A stretch of 64,000 nt of DNA, from NCBI GenBank assembly GCA_016648135.1, contig JADDOH010003961.1:124001-188000 (forward strand). Reading direction: 5' to 3'. The notes under the pieces are model-generated. The model was given only the letters and a program-made list of their open reading frames with translations, was not told where the DNA came from and ran no database searches. This DNA is from Agrypnia vestita. Taxonomy: Eukaryota > Arthropoda > Insecta > Trichoptera > Phryganeidae. Below, in pieces: positions 13,221-25,400 of the stretch (the first letter of the stretch is position 1; every line of letters starts with the position of its first letter). The position numbers were made by a program, and so were the translations under genes.

Positions 13221-16200
13221 TCAATTTCCACCTCGCGTATTAAATGTTTTATCAGCTTTAACAGGCTCAAAACACAAACCCACATGTAGAATAGACCAAC
13301 TGTAACACAAAAATAGAAAAATTAGAAATAAGAATGTACCTAAGTGATGGGTCAAGGGATTCACAACTATGCATTAAATAATATTAAAAATATTTTTTTA
13401 TTCCAGACCAATTAAAATATGTATTAGTTAGCCTACCTTTAATAAGTACTTACGTAATTTGTATTTTATACAAAATATTCCTAAGTTTTATTGTTTATCA
13501 GTTAGCATGATGCGTGGCCGCTGGGTAATGCTATTAAAATAATCATGGTTGGGTAGCAAAAATAATAATGCATAGTTCTATTGCCTTATCTTTGTTATTT
13601 AAGAGGCCCCAGTACACGATTTTCGTATTTGCTCTTGATTTTTCTAAATTTAACGTTAACTTATTAAATCATTTTGCAAAACCCATAGCTAAACAGGCTT
13701 TTAATCAATTTTGTTAAATATATCGTTTTAAAAAAGACAAAAATTAAACGTTCTGTTTCCACAAAACCATTAAAACATTGATTATTTTAATTAAATTTTA
13801 CACGCGTACTAAGAAAATTTCACTGTTATTAATATAAAAATATTCAATAAATTAAACCTCATACTCAAGAATTCGAATTAATTAAATCGTATAGTCTGTT
13901 AAAAGATCATTTTCTCTTTCAAATCATACTTCGGTTGGACAGTCCAATTAATTTTTGTCTTTTTTAAAACGATATATTTAACAACTTGTCGAAAAATACT
14001 AATGTCTGAAAAATACTAATGTCTGAATACACTTTTTTTTCAAACTTTACACAATCAATTTGTAAATAAAATATATGGTATTTATTTGAAAATTCAGAGA
14101 TTAAGTGTACCAAAGCTAACTCTATTGCATGAAAACCAAAATAGTGTTTCGGGGTTATAATTTTTTTTGATGTTATAATAATATATTTTTGTTCATATTT
14201 TTTTAAGGAAATGCTTCAAGAGTAAATGGATCTATCATAATAAAATTGATTTTAAAAACCTGTTTAGCTATGGGTTTTGCAAAATGATTTAATAAGTTTA
14301 CGTTAAATTTAGCAAATCGAGAGCAAATACGAAAATCGTGTAGGTACCTACTGGGGCCTCTTAAGGTCGTTCAATTTGTTAGGTTTAACATTATCTCCAT
14401 ACAAAACGCGTACACAGTGTACCACATTGTGAAATCCTCAAAAGGAAAGAAATTCTACAAAAAATACAAGAGTCATGAATTCCGAAAAATGTGTCCATCA
14501 ATTATTTTCAAAAATCTCTGGCATTTCAAATAATATAATAAAATGTTATAGGAAAAAGTAGAGAGGGATATGCGGATATACACAAAATGTAAAATTCAAG
14601 TAATCTGTACGGTTATACAGCCTGTGTTGCCGTTTTAGCAGTAGCATGCCAGAGTAGCGCTTTTTCAGATTTGATGGTATTCGAATCGTACTCGTATATG
14701 TTCATTTAGCCAGGGCACAAAACCGTTGGGTCCGCCTGTTGGATTATTTAAATGCAAGCTAACAGTTGTAATAGGGTAATTTCACTTTTTTTTTAAATAG
14801 AAAAATCTTATCTTTGGTTTAGAAAATACGTTTATGAAAAAAAAATTATATGTATATTAACATTAAAAAACGATTTTGAAAATCACCATTTTAAACTCTA
14901 TTTTTATTATAAAAATAATATTTTTATTATAAAAATAATATTTTTATTATAAAAATAATATTTATTTTTCTGAATCTATTTCATCTATTATTTTTCTGAA
15001 TCTATTTCATATAATTTCATAGCTATCTGTAAAATGTGATATTACCCCATTGTCGGTAGGGCGGTGAAACTTCAAATATGATTTATCGCCAAGTGGCACG
15101 TGTATCGAGGTAATGCTAAATTTCGTTGTTATTTCAATAATTTGTTTAGTCGTCCTGTGGTCCTTTCATAAAAAAATAAATTTCGTTTTCGGCTTTGAAA
15201 AGCGCTGGCAGTGGCCGATTTGTAGGCACAACTAGTGTCTCCGTGTTTAGTTATTATTAAAATCGAATAAAAGATATAGTAGTTTAACTCTGGTAATGAA
15301 ATATATTCTATATTTTGAGAAATAAGTTAGTAATGCCATTTTTGGTAATGGTAAAGCATTAATTACCAAGGTTTAGAAGTTTTGACGCACAGTTTAAGCG
15401 GAATACCAACCAATCAAATAACTCGTCTCGCAAAAATTAATTTTTAGTTTTACTACTGACCTAGCCCAGCCCCTAATGTATTTATAAATCATAGTTGTGC
15501 TTAAATGTACAAAATATATTTAGGTGAGTGAAAATTTGTTTTCTGTTTGATGCATTTCACTTACGTAGAAGGAATCCTCCAGACACCGTTAAGCCGATAA
15601 GTAGACCCAAGTTAATAACGTTCTGCTTCACGAGCATCATGGCCGAAACATGCAAAATAAAGAGAGCAATGGTTCGAAGAAGTTCACAGCCCAGGTAGGG
15701 ATACATCATATACGTGTTGCACTAGAAAACAATTTCAAAATGTAGCAGAAAAGATGGCTAAGTATTGTAAAGAAATGAATAAAACTATAAACTATACTTT
15801 TTTAATACGCTCTAAGAATTCAGAATGGATTGTGTCCACAGAGGGATAAATTATAGACGAAGCTATTTATATGAGAAAGTATATGTGGAAGTCTTTATTG
15901 GGCGTTTACAGGCTTCCGATCTGCCTTAATGAATGACAAGTTTCAACCATAGATGGAGATAGTGTAGTTGTTTCAAATAATGTAAATGAGGTACATAAAT
16001 AAAATACATATACACAAATTTCTAAATTTGATAGTTATTAGATCACTTAAGCCAGCCTTGAGCCCTGTAAACGCCCAATAAAGTCTTCCATTCGTACTTT
16101 CCTTATAATTAGCTACTTACGTCTCAATGAGATATCTGTAATGTATATCTTAATTTAAACTATTAACTGTTTACGAGGGTATTATAGGCGAAACGCGTCC

Positions 16201-16923
16201 TAAGAAAATTAAAAACAAGTAGAATCAAAAACTAGTGTTTATTTCCGTATGCTTTGCATACATTTTGAATACAACTGCATACTTTGTTTAAAAGCGCCAG
16301 TTTCTAAACTATTGCAGGTATTTTCGCCTATTACTTAATATTTGCTTGATTAACCTGGAAGGCCACACATGTAATGAAAATCTACTTACTTAAATAAAAT
16401 CACAGATTTTTATTTGGTTTTAATACTTACAGCATAGGCCGCGTAAATCAACATTATGCAGGACAATGCATAAAAGGATACAAGGGTCAAAAACATGACC
16501 AAATACTTTTCCGGATCTAAAAAAATCGAAAAAAGTTATTTTTTTTAGAATTAACACGAGTATTTATTGTACCAGTATTATGGTTGTATAAACCTAATTC
16601 AACGGCTTCAAATACAGGCGTAGTGAAAATAAGATCATTTTCTTTTCCCCACAGGTTAATTTGATCGGAAATATTTGTAATATTATTGAGCCCAATACTC
16701 AGTGCTATTATCATAGCTACGGCCTGAAGCTGAAAATAAAATGAATAGTTTTGTTAATCGTTAATTACATGTTACAACAAATTGTGCACGGCACCATTCG
16801 GTACTTTGAATTTCGAGCTGTGGCTTCATTAAAGCGATTAATACGTACCATTGAAATGACTCCAATAATTATTCCACCAAGACGGAGAGAAAAATAAAAA
16901 CAAAAATTGTACACGTAAATCAT
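13221..16923 (-). CDS. Small four-transmembrane protein, five exons
   Basis: Exons 16923-16849, 16729-16573, 16516-16431, 15721-15565 and 13300-13221 join with consistent phases (0, 1, 0, 1) into about 184 residues ending FNTRGGN-stop. Four hydrophobic segments are visible: IIIGVISMLQAVAMIIALSI, then YLVMFLTLVSFYALSCIMLI, then an LLRTIALFILHVSAMML segment, then a long stretch from VINLGLLIGL across the last junction to VCVLSLF. The loop between the first two has the Asn-glycosylation-type sites NNIT and NIS. The start MIYVYNFCFYFSLRLG resembles the Cys/Phe-rich 'FSLRxG' opening of many small unnamed insect tetraspan membrane proteins; that resemblance is from memory. The exon-2 donor is ambiguous: CTG|GTACAA (used here) or TAG|GTTTAT at 16594, which keeps frame and drops seven residues. 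Intron 4 (2.3 kb) holds a TTAA-flanked inverted-repeat element. Membrane topology is clear, function unknown. Confidence 0.85.
13599..14364. mobile_element. TTAA-flanked inverted-repeat element 2 with TIRs of about 110 bp
   Basis: TTAAGAGGCCCCAGTA at the left mirrors TACTGGGGCCTCTTAA at the right, and the TIRs continue for about 110 bp through ACGATTTTCGTATTTGCTC and CATTTTGCAAAACCCATAGC. An extra GGTACCTA interrupts only the right TIR. A second inner inverted repeat (AAAACGATATATTTAAC near 13715 and 13965) makes it nested. It lies in the last intron of the four-TM gene. Confidence 0.82.
14895..14962. repeat. Three tandem 20-bp units in the four-TM gene intron
   Basis: The unit TTTTTATTATAAAAATAATA, itself a near palindrome, is repeated three times without change and is followed by a doubled TTTTTCTGAATCTATTTCAT block. 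Confidence 0.85.
15873..16104. mobile_element. Foldback MITE with GGGCGTTTACAGG arms
   Basis: GGAAGTCTTTATTGGGCGTT at the left (continuing TACAGG) is mirrored near 16064-16089 as CCTGTAAACGCCC and AATAAAGTCTTCC. The outer flanks GAAAGTAYR and YRTACTTTC extend the repeat. No coding capacity; it sits in intron 3 of the four-TM gene. Confidence 0.78.
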
Positions 16924-18940
16924 TGTTGTGTTTATCCGATTTAAAAAATAATATTTTTCAGCCAGATTACTTTGAAACGCACCATTTCGTGACAAAGGAC
17001 AAAATATAACTGTCTGTGGAAGAATTAACGGTATTGATTTTATTATTATTTCTAATGACTAGTGATTTCATTTCTATTAAAAAAATATTTGATTGTTATC
17101 GAGATATCCATCAACACGAAAGTAAAATATCTACAAACAGGATGTTGTTTATATCCACTATTTATTACTTTTATAAATTAAAAAATAATTATTTATACTA
17201 ATATTTATTACGAAAATCTAACTATTTTTTTTTACATAATACTCGTATTATCCCAATTATAATAATTTCGTTGTCTGTCCGTCCGTCCGTCTGTCCCCGT
17301 AACTTAGTGTAACGTCAGTATGAATTTTACAGTACATTTTTTCTTTTTTCTTCTCTTTTTTCACTTTTTAAATATTATTATTTTTTTTTATTTTTTATTT
17401 TTTTATTTTTTTCTTTCTTTTTTATATAAATACTTATTCCTTAGGAACCGACATGTAAAAGTACCGTCATTTTTAACGGCCTACAGCTAGTTTTAATATA
17501 TTTTTCTTAATATAATACAATTTGTCAATATTTTTTTCGTATAAGTACCTATATAAAAGGCAAGAAGGGCAATTAAAGAATTAACAAAAAATAAGTGGAT
17601 TGTTAAATATATTTTAAAAATTCGCATTGGCTGCTAGATCGGGTAGATATCGTATGTGTGCGAAAGTTTTCTATTAGGTGTCTACTTATTTCTCTAGGTC
17701 CAAATTTTTCAAAATTTTCAATAGTTGCTGTGCGAGGTTTCGAGGTCTCCTTGTAACAACCAAAAAAAAAATTCTCATTTGTTTCGTGTTCTTAGAAGTA
17801 ACATTGTATGTATTTTATGGTGTGAAAATTTTATTACTTCAATACCTGACAAAAAAGAAGTGTTATAATGAAATAACCTAAGATTTATTGAAACTTCCGC
17901 CCACGTATATTCGTTTCGTAATAATTTGTTTGATAATAATAATTTCGAATTTACGTAGTTATTACCCATACTTAAAAGGACATGGATAATTCATATACTT
18001 ATTTGTTATTTTAGCCGATTACTTTATTTCTATGATACATTATGTCCAAATATATATTTTAATAATACGAATATTGTTGTAGGATTGTATCGCTGAATTT
18101 TCATTTCCTTAATTCCTCATAGATTTTATTTAAACTCATCGTTACCAAATATGAGGCATATTACACCGTTTTACCGCATCGTTAACAGACTCAAAGCACA
18201 TGAACTATGGAATAAATAATTGAATTCTTCCACTTGCATAACATAAGTACGCAAATACAAATAAAGTACATGATCACAAATAAAAAATATATGAAAATTG
18301 ATAAAAATTAACCATTAAAACACATAAATATTCGATTACAGGCCCTTCTTTATGCAGTGCCGCCCTTGGACAAGTGCAAATGCCGCCCCTACCATATTTA
18401 CACAACATACAAATCATTACTTGTTTAATGTATATTATAGATATCTCACAGAGACAAAACTGTATTTATTATGGGAAAGTAGGTATAGAAGTCATTTGGG
18501 TGTACATAGGACTTATGACCTATCTTTTTATGGTTGGCTTAAGTCTTGGTCTTAGAGGAGAGATTATAGGGGAGATCTCAAATTTGGGGAGATGGGGTCC
18601 GTTAGTTTTTATATTATTAAAGTGTGACTGCTGTTTATATTTATTTAGTACTTTACGCGCTAGTGTCAATATCTTGCATATGATTTGAAATTCCAAATTT
18701 AAATTAATTTCATATTAAAACTAGACATTCCTTTTTAAAAATAAGGTATTAATTTATTTTCCCGCCATTGTTTCTTTGATATCGCTGTCTGCGACCATGG
18801 AGAAAATGAAAATTTGTATTAGGTACCTACCTACTTATATTCGAATTTTCTGAATGAGTTGCGAGGTGTATGGACAGGTACCGTAAATAAACGCACAGTA
18901 GGTACGTTTGCTTTGATCGCTTCCATTTTAGAAATGTTGA
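16924..18940. other. Spacer upstream of the four-TM gene
   Basis: It should contain the promoter and 5' UTR of the four-TM gene. A SINE-like dispersed repeat occupies 17245-17495; the rest is AT-rich with no gene recognised. Confidence 0.4.
17245..17495 (-). repeat. Short dispersed repeat, copy 1
   Basis: On the minus strand it starts CTAGCTGTAGGCCGTTAAAA and passes TACTTTTACATGTCGGTTCC, AT-rich tracts and an ACAGACGGACGGACGGACAG block. The plus-strand copy at 60673-60880 shares TACTTTTACATGTCGGTTCC and the AACAGACAACGAAATTATTA end. Confidence 0.7.
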
Positions 18941-18982
18941 CCTCAACAACGTCAATAATGACTAATTAAATAAATTGAGAAA

Positions 18983-20250
18983 ATAAATAAGCTCGCAAAG
19001 TGGGTATCGTATGAACATATTGAAGGACAACAGCAAACTCGCGTCGAGGCTTGCCATAATTTGTTGAGTCGCTACATACATGAGGGAATTCTGACTCGGA
19101 TTTTTACTTGTGATGAAAATTGGATTTGTATGATAATCGAAAATGTTTGTCGCAAAGGTTGAACCTAGGAAGGGCAGCCAAAAATATCCCAAATGCCAAA
19201 TGAATCAAAAGAAACTGTTTGTTACTATATGGTGGACCTGTGTCGGCATTATTCATTACAGTTTCTTGAGATCTGGCATAACAAAAGTATTCTGTCAAGA
19301 ATTAAAAACGATGATGGACAAGCTCACTATCAAACTACTGAGACTTGTCTATTGCTCTAGTCCACTAAGGGCCGGTTGTTTCAAGTTGGATTAAAATAAG
19401 TGTTCGTTTAAAGCATAGATTTTTGCGTTCTCCACCAATCAGACGATCCGTAAATATCTATGCTTTAGCGCTTGTTCAGACACAGCGGGAACCGTTCAGT
19501 TTCAGAATCGCGTTTCAAAACACACGATTTGTGTTATCTGTTCACACAGCTGTGGTTAATAAGCGATTTGTGCGCGCGAAAATAAACGTCAGTTAGCGCT
19601 TGTTCAGACACAGCGGGAACCGTGCCGTTTCAGAATCGCATGAGATCCGTGCGGGTCTCATTTACCTTGGTTTGTATATGATCGTTCAGACACAACCGTG
19701 CGGTTAGTCAACCGCTGCGGTGCCCGCAACCCAACCGCTAGAAAATAGACCCGCACGGCGCCCGCACGATCCTATTACTATGGGGCCTTAAGAGAGTGTT
19801 CAGTCGCGTTGCGGGCACCGCAAGGTTCCATGTCACGACAGGAGCACGCGTGGATTATATTATCTTTTTTATGGTTATGGATCGCTTTAACACTGAACTT
19901 TTTATTGATGAAGCTGACGCTGACTTTAATCCAACTTGAAACAACCGGCCCTAATTCTCCACGATTACGCTTGTCCACGCACTGCACAATGGACCATCTT
20001 AAAATCTCGACTGGAAACTCTTCGTCACCCACCTTGCTCGCCAGATCTTGCACCTACTGATTTCTATATTTTCGTAATTTGGAAAACTTTTTATTAGGGA
20101 AAAAAATCATTTCCGATGCGAGGCGGGGAGAAACTCTTTTCGAAGAATTCATCTATCCGTTTCCAGGATTTCTATAGCAAAGGTATTAGAGAACTTCCAT
20201 TAAAATATCAAAGTGCTTTGAAAACAATTGCCAATATTTCGATATATTAA
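18983..20250 (+). pseudogene. Mariner transposase, decayed and split by another element
   Basis: The left part (18983-19365) translates, across frameshifts and stops, to KLAKWVSYEH, then CHNLLSRYIH, IFTCDENWI and VTIWWTCVGIIHY. The right part (19955-20250) gives LLHDYACPRTAQWT, HPPCSPDLAPTDFYIF and NFLLGKKIISD. These match mariner transposase in order, and the three acidic catalytic positions (TCDE, LHDYA, PDLAPTD) are still visible. Stops, frameshifts and a 583-bp insertion make it non-functional. The N-terminal DNA-binding part is missing. Confidence 0.85.
19369..19951. mobile_element. PIF/Harbinger-like MITE nested in the mariner remnant
   Basis: GGGCCGGTTGTTTCAAGTTG at the left (continuing GATTAAA) is mirrored by CAACTTGAAACAACCGGCCC at the right, with TAA on both sides as a 3-bp target duplication, typical of PIF/Harbinger. 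The interior has two copies of GCGCTTGTTCAGACACAGCG about 128 bp apart and further CCGTGCGG-type blocks. No transposase. Confidence 0.88.
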
Positions 20251-20910
20251 ATATATAATTTTAAAAAAATATTTTTGAAATATGTTTGAATTCTTCTATA
20301 CAAAACGGCAATTTCATAGTTAAGAACCTAATATAATGAAAACCTAAGAACATTCTTAATATAATGTATATTATTTTGGATGGTTACATCGAATAATAAT
20401 TTCTAAAGCTACTTTGATTTTTAACCAATCATTGATGCAATCAGATCTCAAATAACGATTAGTGTGTCACCGGTTAAAATAAAAGTAACGGTTATGGTGT
20501 TGTACATGGTGTATAAAAAAATATTTAATGATTTGTAATTTAATTTCATATTTGTGACGAATCTAATGGTCCGTGTCCATGGATGAGATTTTAATGAGAT
20601 TTTCTATTCGAGACAGTCTCTGCCAGTGCGCCTCTTAGCGTTCGTAGTCCTCTTGCATACACCAGGTTTTAGAGATTCACCATCTCGTACCGTACAGGTG
20701 AAGTGAGTTACTCTTTTTATTTATCACACGTCAATCGTTCTTCCTTTGGATGAATGAATATGAATCTTCGAGCAATCTCCGGTAATCATTTTAGGTGATG
20801 TTTATGCGCGTGTTTATAATTTCGCTGTCAAATCGAACGTCAAATTAATGGTCGCGTTTAATTACCTCAACTTACCATATATTTTTTGGGTCTTAATCTT
20901 AGGATTGGTC
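20251..20910. other. Spacer without recognised gene
   Basis: AT-rich sequence right of the mariner remnant, then a mixed-composition stretch near 20570-20900. No exon or repeat family is recognised. Confidence 0.35.
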
Positions 20911-21035
20911 TGCACCAAGAGCTCGATCTCTCCACTTCTCTCTGTCACTTGCCAGCCTCTTCATTTCTTGGTAGTTACTACAGCGCACATCTCTAACAAT
21001 CTGGTCCATGTACCTTGATCTTGAAGTAGATTACC
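20905..21035 (-). pseudogene. Non-LTR retrotransposon reverse transcriptase, C-terminal end
   Basis: The minus strand reads SRYMDQIVRDVRCSN, then YQEMKRLASDREKWRDRAL and a stop. This order (an arginine-rich stretch, then an RDREKWR-type end) is characteristic of the last residues of LINE ORF2 proteins in insects. It is a 5'-truncated fragment. Confidence 0.65.
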
Positions 21036-21503
21036 ATATTTATTTAATCTATTTGCATGTGCACATGATACTGATACTTATCTCTGGTAGGCATGGGCCA
21101 TAAAAAACGATTCTCTTCAGAGTTCATTAATACATTGTTTTAGAAGAAGAGTAGGAATAATATTTTATGTATTCTTTTATATTTCTTTTATTATTTAGTA
21201 GAAATTTTCTTAATTTAATAAAAATATTTATATATAATATCGCCATAGTAGAATAAATAATTTCAGTAATAAAATAGCACCAGTACTTATTATATTTATT
21301 CTTCTTTCATTTTACAGTGCGGAGATAAAAAGTCAAAATATGGTTTTAGTATCCCAATATTGGACGAATTCCATATAAAATAATTGAGCAAAACTTACAC
21401 AGACTTAGTAAAAAACATGAATTCAGTTTTTGATTATTTTTATTTTATTCCAATTTAGGATAAGAGGTAAGTAATAGGAATATGAGACAAAAATAGGTCC
21501 AGG

Positions 21504-21650
21504 TACAGTTGCCGGCAAACTTCTTGAAATTTTTTGGCGTAGTGAGGGAATGCGCAGAAGACAAAATTTGGGTCTCTTCGGTGGAATGGTACATGCGCAA
21601 ACTTCCCCCCACTACGCCGTAAAATTTCAAGATGTTTGCCGGCTACTGTA
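21504..21650 (+). mobile_element. 147-bp MITE, copy 2
   Basis: Same family, orientation and length as the copy at 8200. It has TACAGTTGCCGGCAAACTTC at the left and GATGTTTGCCGGCTACTGTA at the right and shares the interior GAATGCGCAGAAGACAAAAT block. Confidence 0.9.
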
Positions 21651-21690
21651 CATTAGTTGTGCATTATAGATGGATTAGATAAAATATAAT

Positions 21691-22152
21691 ATACAGGATT
21701 ATTTGAACAAAATTTATGCCTTAATTATGAATCGAAAATGTTCAAGCAACTATGACCTAATATCAATAGTTATGGAGATATGTGACATCAAAGTTCGCAT
21801 GTTTTTTCCAATGTTTCTGATTTATTTTTTGTAAAACATTGGACTATCATTACAGTAACTTATATCGAATATGAAAAATTCATTCCTTTTAATACATTTC
21901 AAATAAAATAATATATTTTTTTAATTAACTTGTATTGAAACGAATGAATTTATCGTAATCGATATAAGTTACCGTAATGATAGTTCAACGTTTTGTAAAA
22001 AATAAGTCAGAAATATTGCAAAAATGCTAACTTTGATATTGCATAACTCCGTAACTATTGATATTAGGTCATGGCTGCTTGAACATTTTCGACTCATAAT
22101 CAAGCAGGAATATAGTCCTGCGGGGTTATTAATGTTTTCCAAATAACCCTAT
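21691..22152. mobile_element. Palindromic MITE, family A
   Basis: Two halves mirror each other over most of the element: TTATGAATCGAAAATGTTCA pairs with the TGAACATTTTCGACTCATAA side, and CTATCATTACAGTAACTTAT pairs with ATAAGTTACCGTAATGATAG. The end motif TTATTTGRA is shared between termini. A related element is at 35435-35911 and a half copy near 56750. Confidence 0.75.
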
Positions 22153-22429
22153 ACATTAATTTTCAGTACTTAAATTGTGTACCTACAATATGCACACTAC
22201 CTAATGAAATATAAAAATTATTTCCGGAATATTTGTTTTATTGTGTGAAAATTTTCTAATTTGACTTTAAATTGATAGTCAAATTAAATAATGTTTTTTT
22301 TATAGTTTTTTCAATATTGTAGTTCTTTCTTTGCATAAGAATAAATTGATATGAAAGTAATTTTTTGCACGATTGTAAAATTTGGCACTAAAATGATAAG
22401 CAAATTTACAATAGTTTTAAAGCAAAAGG

Positions 22430-25400
22430 TTAGAATAACATAGACACTATAAGGACGTAAAGTACAATGAGTGATGTGGGTGTTTTAAGTCTAAGGGCCG
22501 AGTTCTTATTACAACCGCTTTCCTTGCAGCAGAAGACGCAGAAATATTCTTCCATAGTCCTGTCACAAGTGCCCCAACCGAGCCCCCAGTTAGCTTCTTG
22601 ATCCTCAAAACTGCATGGGCCTAATCCACATTCACGTTTCAGAATGAAGCCGTGTTTTTCTGAAAAAAAAAAAAAATTATAAATATGGCCTAGCGTTTGA
22701 TTTTGAGACAATGGGCGAAAGACCTCTAGAAAATGATGTTGTACGTGGTTTCAAACGAAGTTTTTTTTTCATGTCGTCTTACAAAACGCAAATCAAATAA
22801 TCAAAAATATTTGTATTCTTCTAATAAAAATTATCACAGTTATAAAATACCGAGAAATGAATGATGATGAATTTTAAGAAATGAATGGTGATGAATTGAA
22901 TGATGATGATGAATTGAAGTGAAATGAATGAAGGTGAATTTTAAGAAATGAACGATGATGAATTTTAAGAAAAACGGATATTTAATTAATAAAATATATA
23001 TTTTTTGATTTTATCCAAAAAATAATATCTAGTACCTATATCAAATTATTCGAGTAGAATATACATGTATCCATGGATACAATTTTGATATTGAAACTCG
23101 CTTAAAGGTCAAAATAGAATTGGACTGCTGGGAATTCTTGTAAATTGTACCTAATGTATTGTAGTGAAATATAGTGCATTGTAATTTATTGTAGTAAAAT
23201 GTATATATGAACTTTATTTTGAATGGAGAACAGATTAACCAACAGATGTATAGGTCTTTTCATATAAGCTTGCAATCGAGTTAGTGTGGGTACAGTGCGT
23301 AATACGCGCATTGTTTCGTTGTGTTAAGTTTACGGATCCGAGAGGGGCGTATCCGTAAACTTAATACGACGAAACAATGCGCGTATTATGCACCCCCACT
23401 AACTCAATTGCAAGCTTATATGAAAAGACCTTTACCTACATCGTCTTTTAAATCGTTCGTTTTATTCGATTTTCGTGATTATTTAAAAATTGCGTATAAA
23501 ATTTGTAATTGATGGAGATTTTTTAAACCTTAATTCCCTTAAAACTTTTTACGACATCTAAGCTAAAATTGGTAATTTCTTTAAAAGCGTGTTTTCCCAT
23601 TATCGCAAAAATAATATTGGTCGTAAAAGTGTAACGCTGAAATATTCGCCGTGTAAATCATTGAGAATAAAGGAATAATAAGAAACCTTAATAAATAATT
23701 GTAAAAGCTAAAGACATGTATTCACTAGGGGACAAATTATCTCTCAACATCACGCGCGGCATAGAGTCTACGCGACGTTGCAACTTCGCGCACTGTTCCG
23801 CGACGTCGCGCACAACATAGCGGGGCATTTCTACGTGCCGCGGAAATGTTGCCATGCGCATGTTGGACATCGGGCTGCGCGTCAGTATCACGTGTTTTCA
23901 CGGTATGTTTACAAGTGAATGCGCTTGCGCTGTATCTGTCAACTGACAACTCATCGCCGTACAATTTTGTAGGACACTTCAAACCGTGAATATAAAAATA
24001 AAATGATGTGAGGGCCAACAGCATTCCTTAATATTGTCTGGCTTGGGTATGGAAGGCCCGATTATTTGTAATAAATTGTCAAAATCGGTTGTTGTCATTC
24101 GAGTGAAATTGACAAAAGATCCGTTAGACATTCGAAGATCGCATAGAATATCCATCCTTCTTTCTCTTTGCAGTAAATAATTTCGCATCTACCATCTTTT
24201 TCTCCTCTTATGTTTCGATAAACTCGTTAAAATAAATAGATACGCAGCTGTCATCCTAACCTCATCGGGCGGTTAGTGTAAATAGATACGCAGCTGTCAA
24301 CATAACCTCATCGGGCGACATTTCCGCCATTTCCGCGACAAGTGATATGCGAGTCCCGGTGTGTACACGTCAAATGACCGCGTCATTGTCCCCGGAACAT
24401 GAGCGTAGATGTTGATGCGACATGCCGCGCGGAATGTTTCGCGATTTGTCCCCTAGTGAATACATGGCATAATACGGCACCTATATAATTATTATTTTTT
24501 TAAGGTTATTTTTACTCTCCAGAACATTTTTAGAGTTTTTTTATAGTAAATCCACATAGAAAAATACCCGCGTTAATACAAATTTAACCGAACGAGATTT
24601 TAATTTTTTTTTTAAACACAGAAAGTAGCAAAAAAGTCATCATCATTTCGTCTGTAATATCGCGAACACATATATATACGAAACTTTATACCTACTGCGA
24701 AAATTATCAACTATTCTAATTTCGAAAGTCCGTCCGTAACTTGCTGGAATTACAACAACACTGACAGCCGCTAATGAGGCACGGGCAGCCGAGCGTGACA
24801 CGTCAATCAGCGCGCAGCTCAGGCTACATGCAAGGGTCGCGCCACCAAACTACACGGCCTTGATCCAACCTTAACCATTCTAATATCCGTAACTTGCTGA
24901 GATTACTACTTTAAATAATTAGAGTGTGAAACGCCATCGGCGCGCAGCTCAAGTTACATGCAAGGGTCGTTATTAATTAATATCATGTCCCGTGATTTTT
25001 CACGGGTTTATATTAATTTAATTATGTCTCGTGATTTTCTCTGGTCTACGGCTGTAAATAGTGAACAGTTAACTAGAAATGGAGGAGTTTGATCACTGCA
25101 AATATCAGACTTAATGTCGCTAGTAAGCTAAATAAAACCGATAACCTTTATAAACAAAAGTTCAGATTTTAAAACACCATTTAGCAGTTACTCAATTACA
25201 AATAAAAAGCTGGATCATTAAGGACAGTGGTGTAGTCAGTCCGAAATGTGTTCTGGAACTTTTACTTGTAAATATACAATAATCAAAAACTATCCAATTC
25301 ATCAGGTGAAATTTATGAAAATAATTAGGTAAAGTTCTTTTCATTGAAAGACAATCGAATTAGTATGTGTACCTAAGCCGTGCGTACGGGGCACTTTATT

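Noticed and set aside
19778..20060. Overlapping frames on both strands at the right edge of the nested MITE
   Set aside because: They span the MITE end and the mariner remnant and reflect no single gene.
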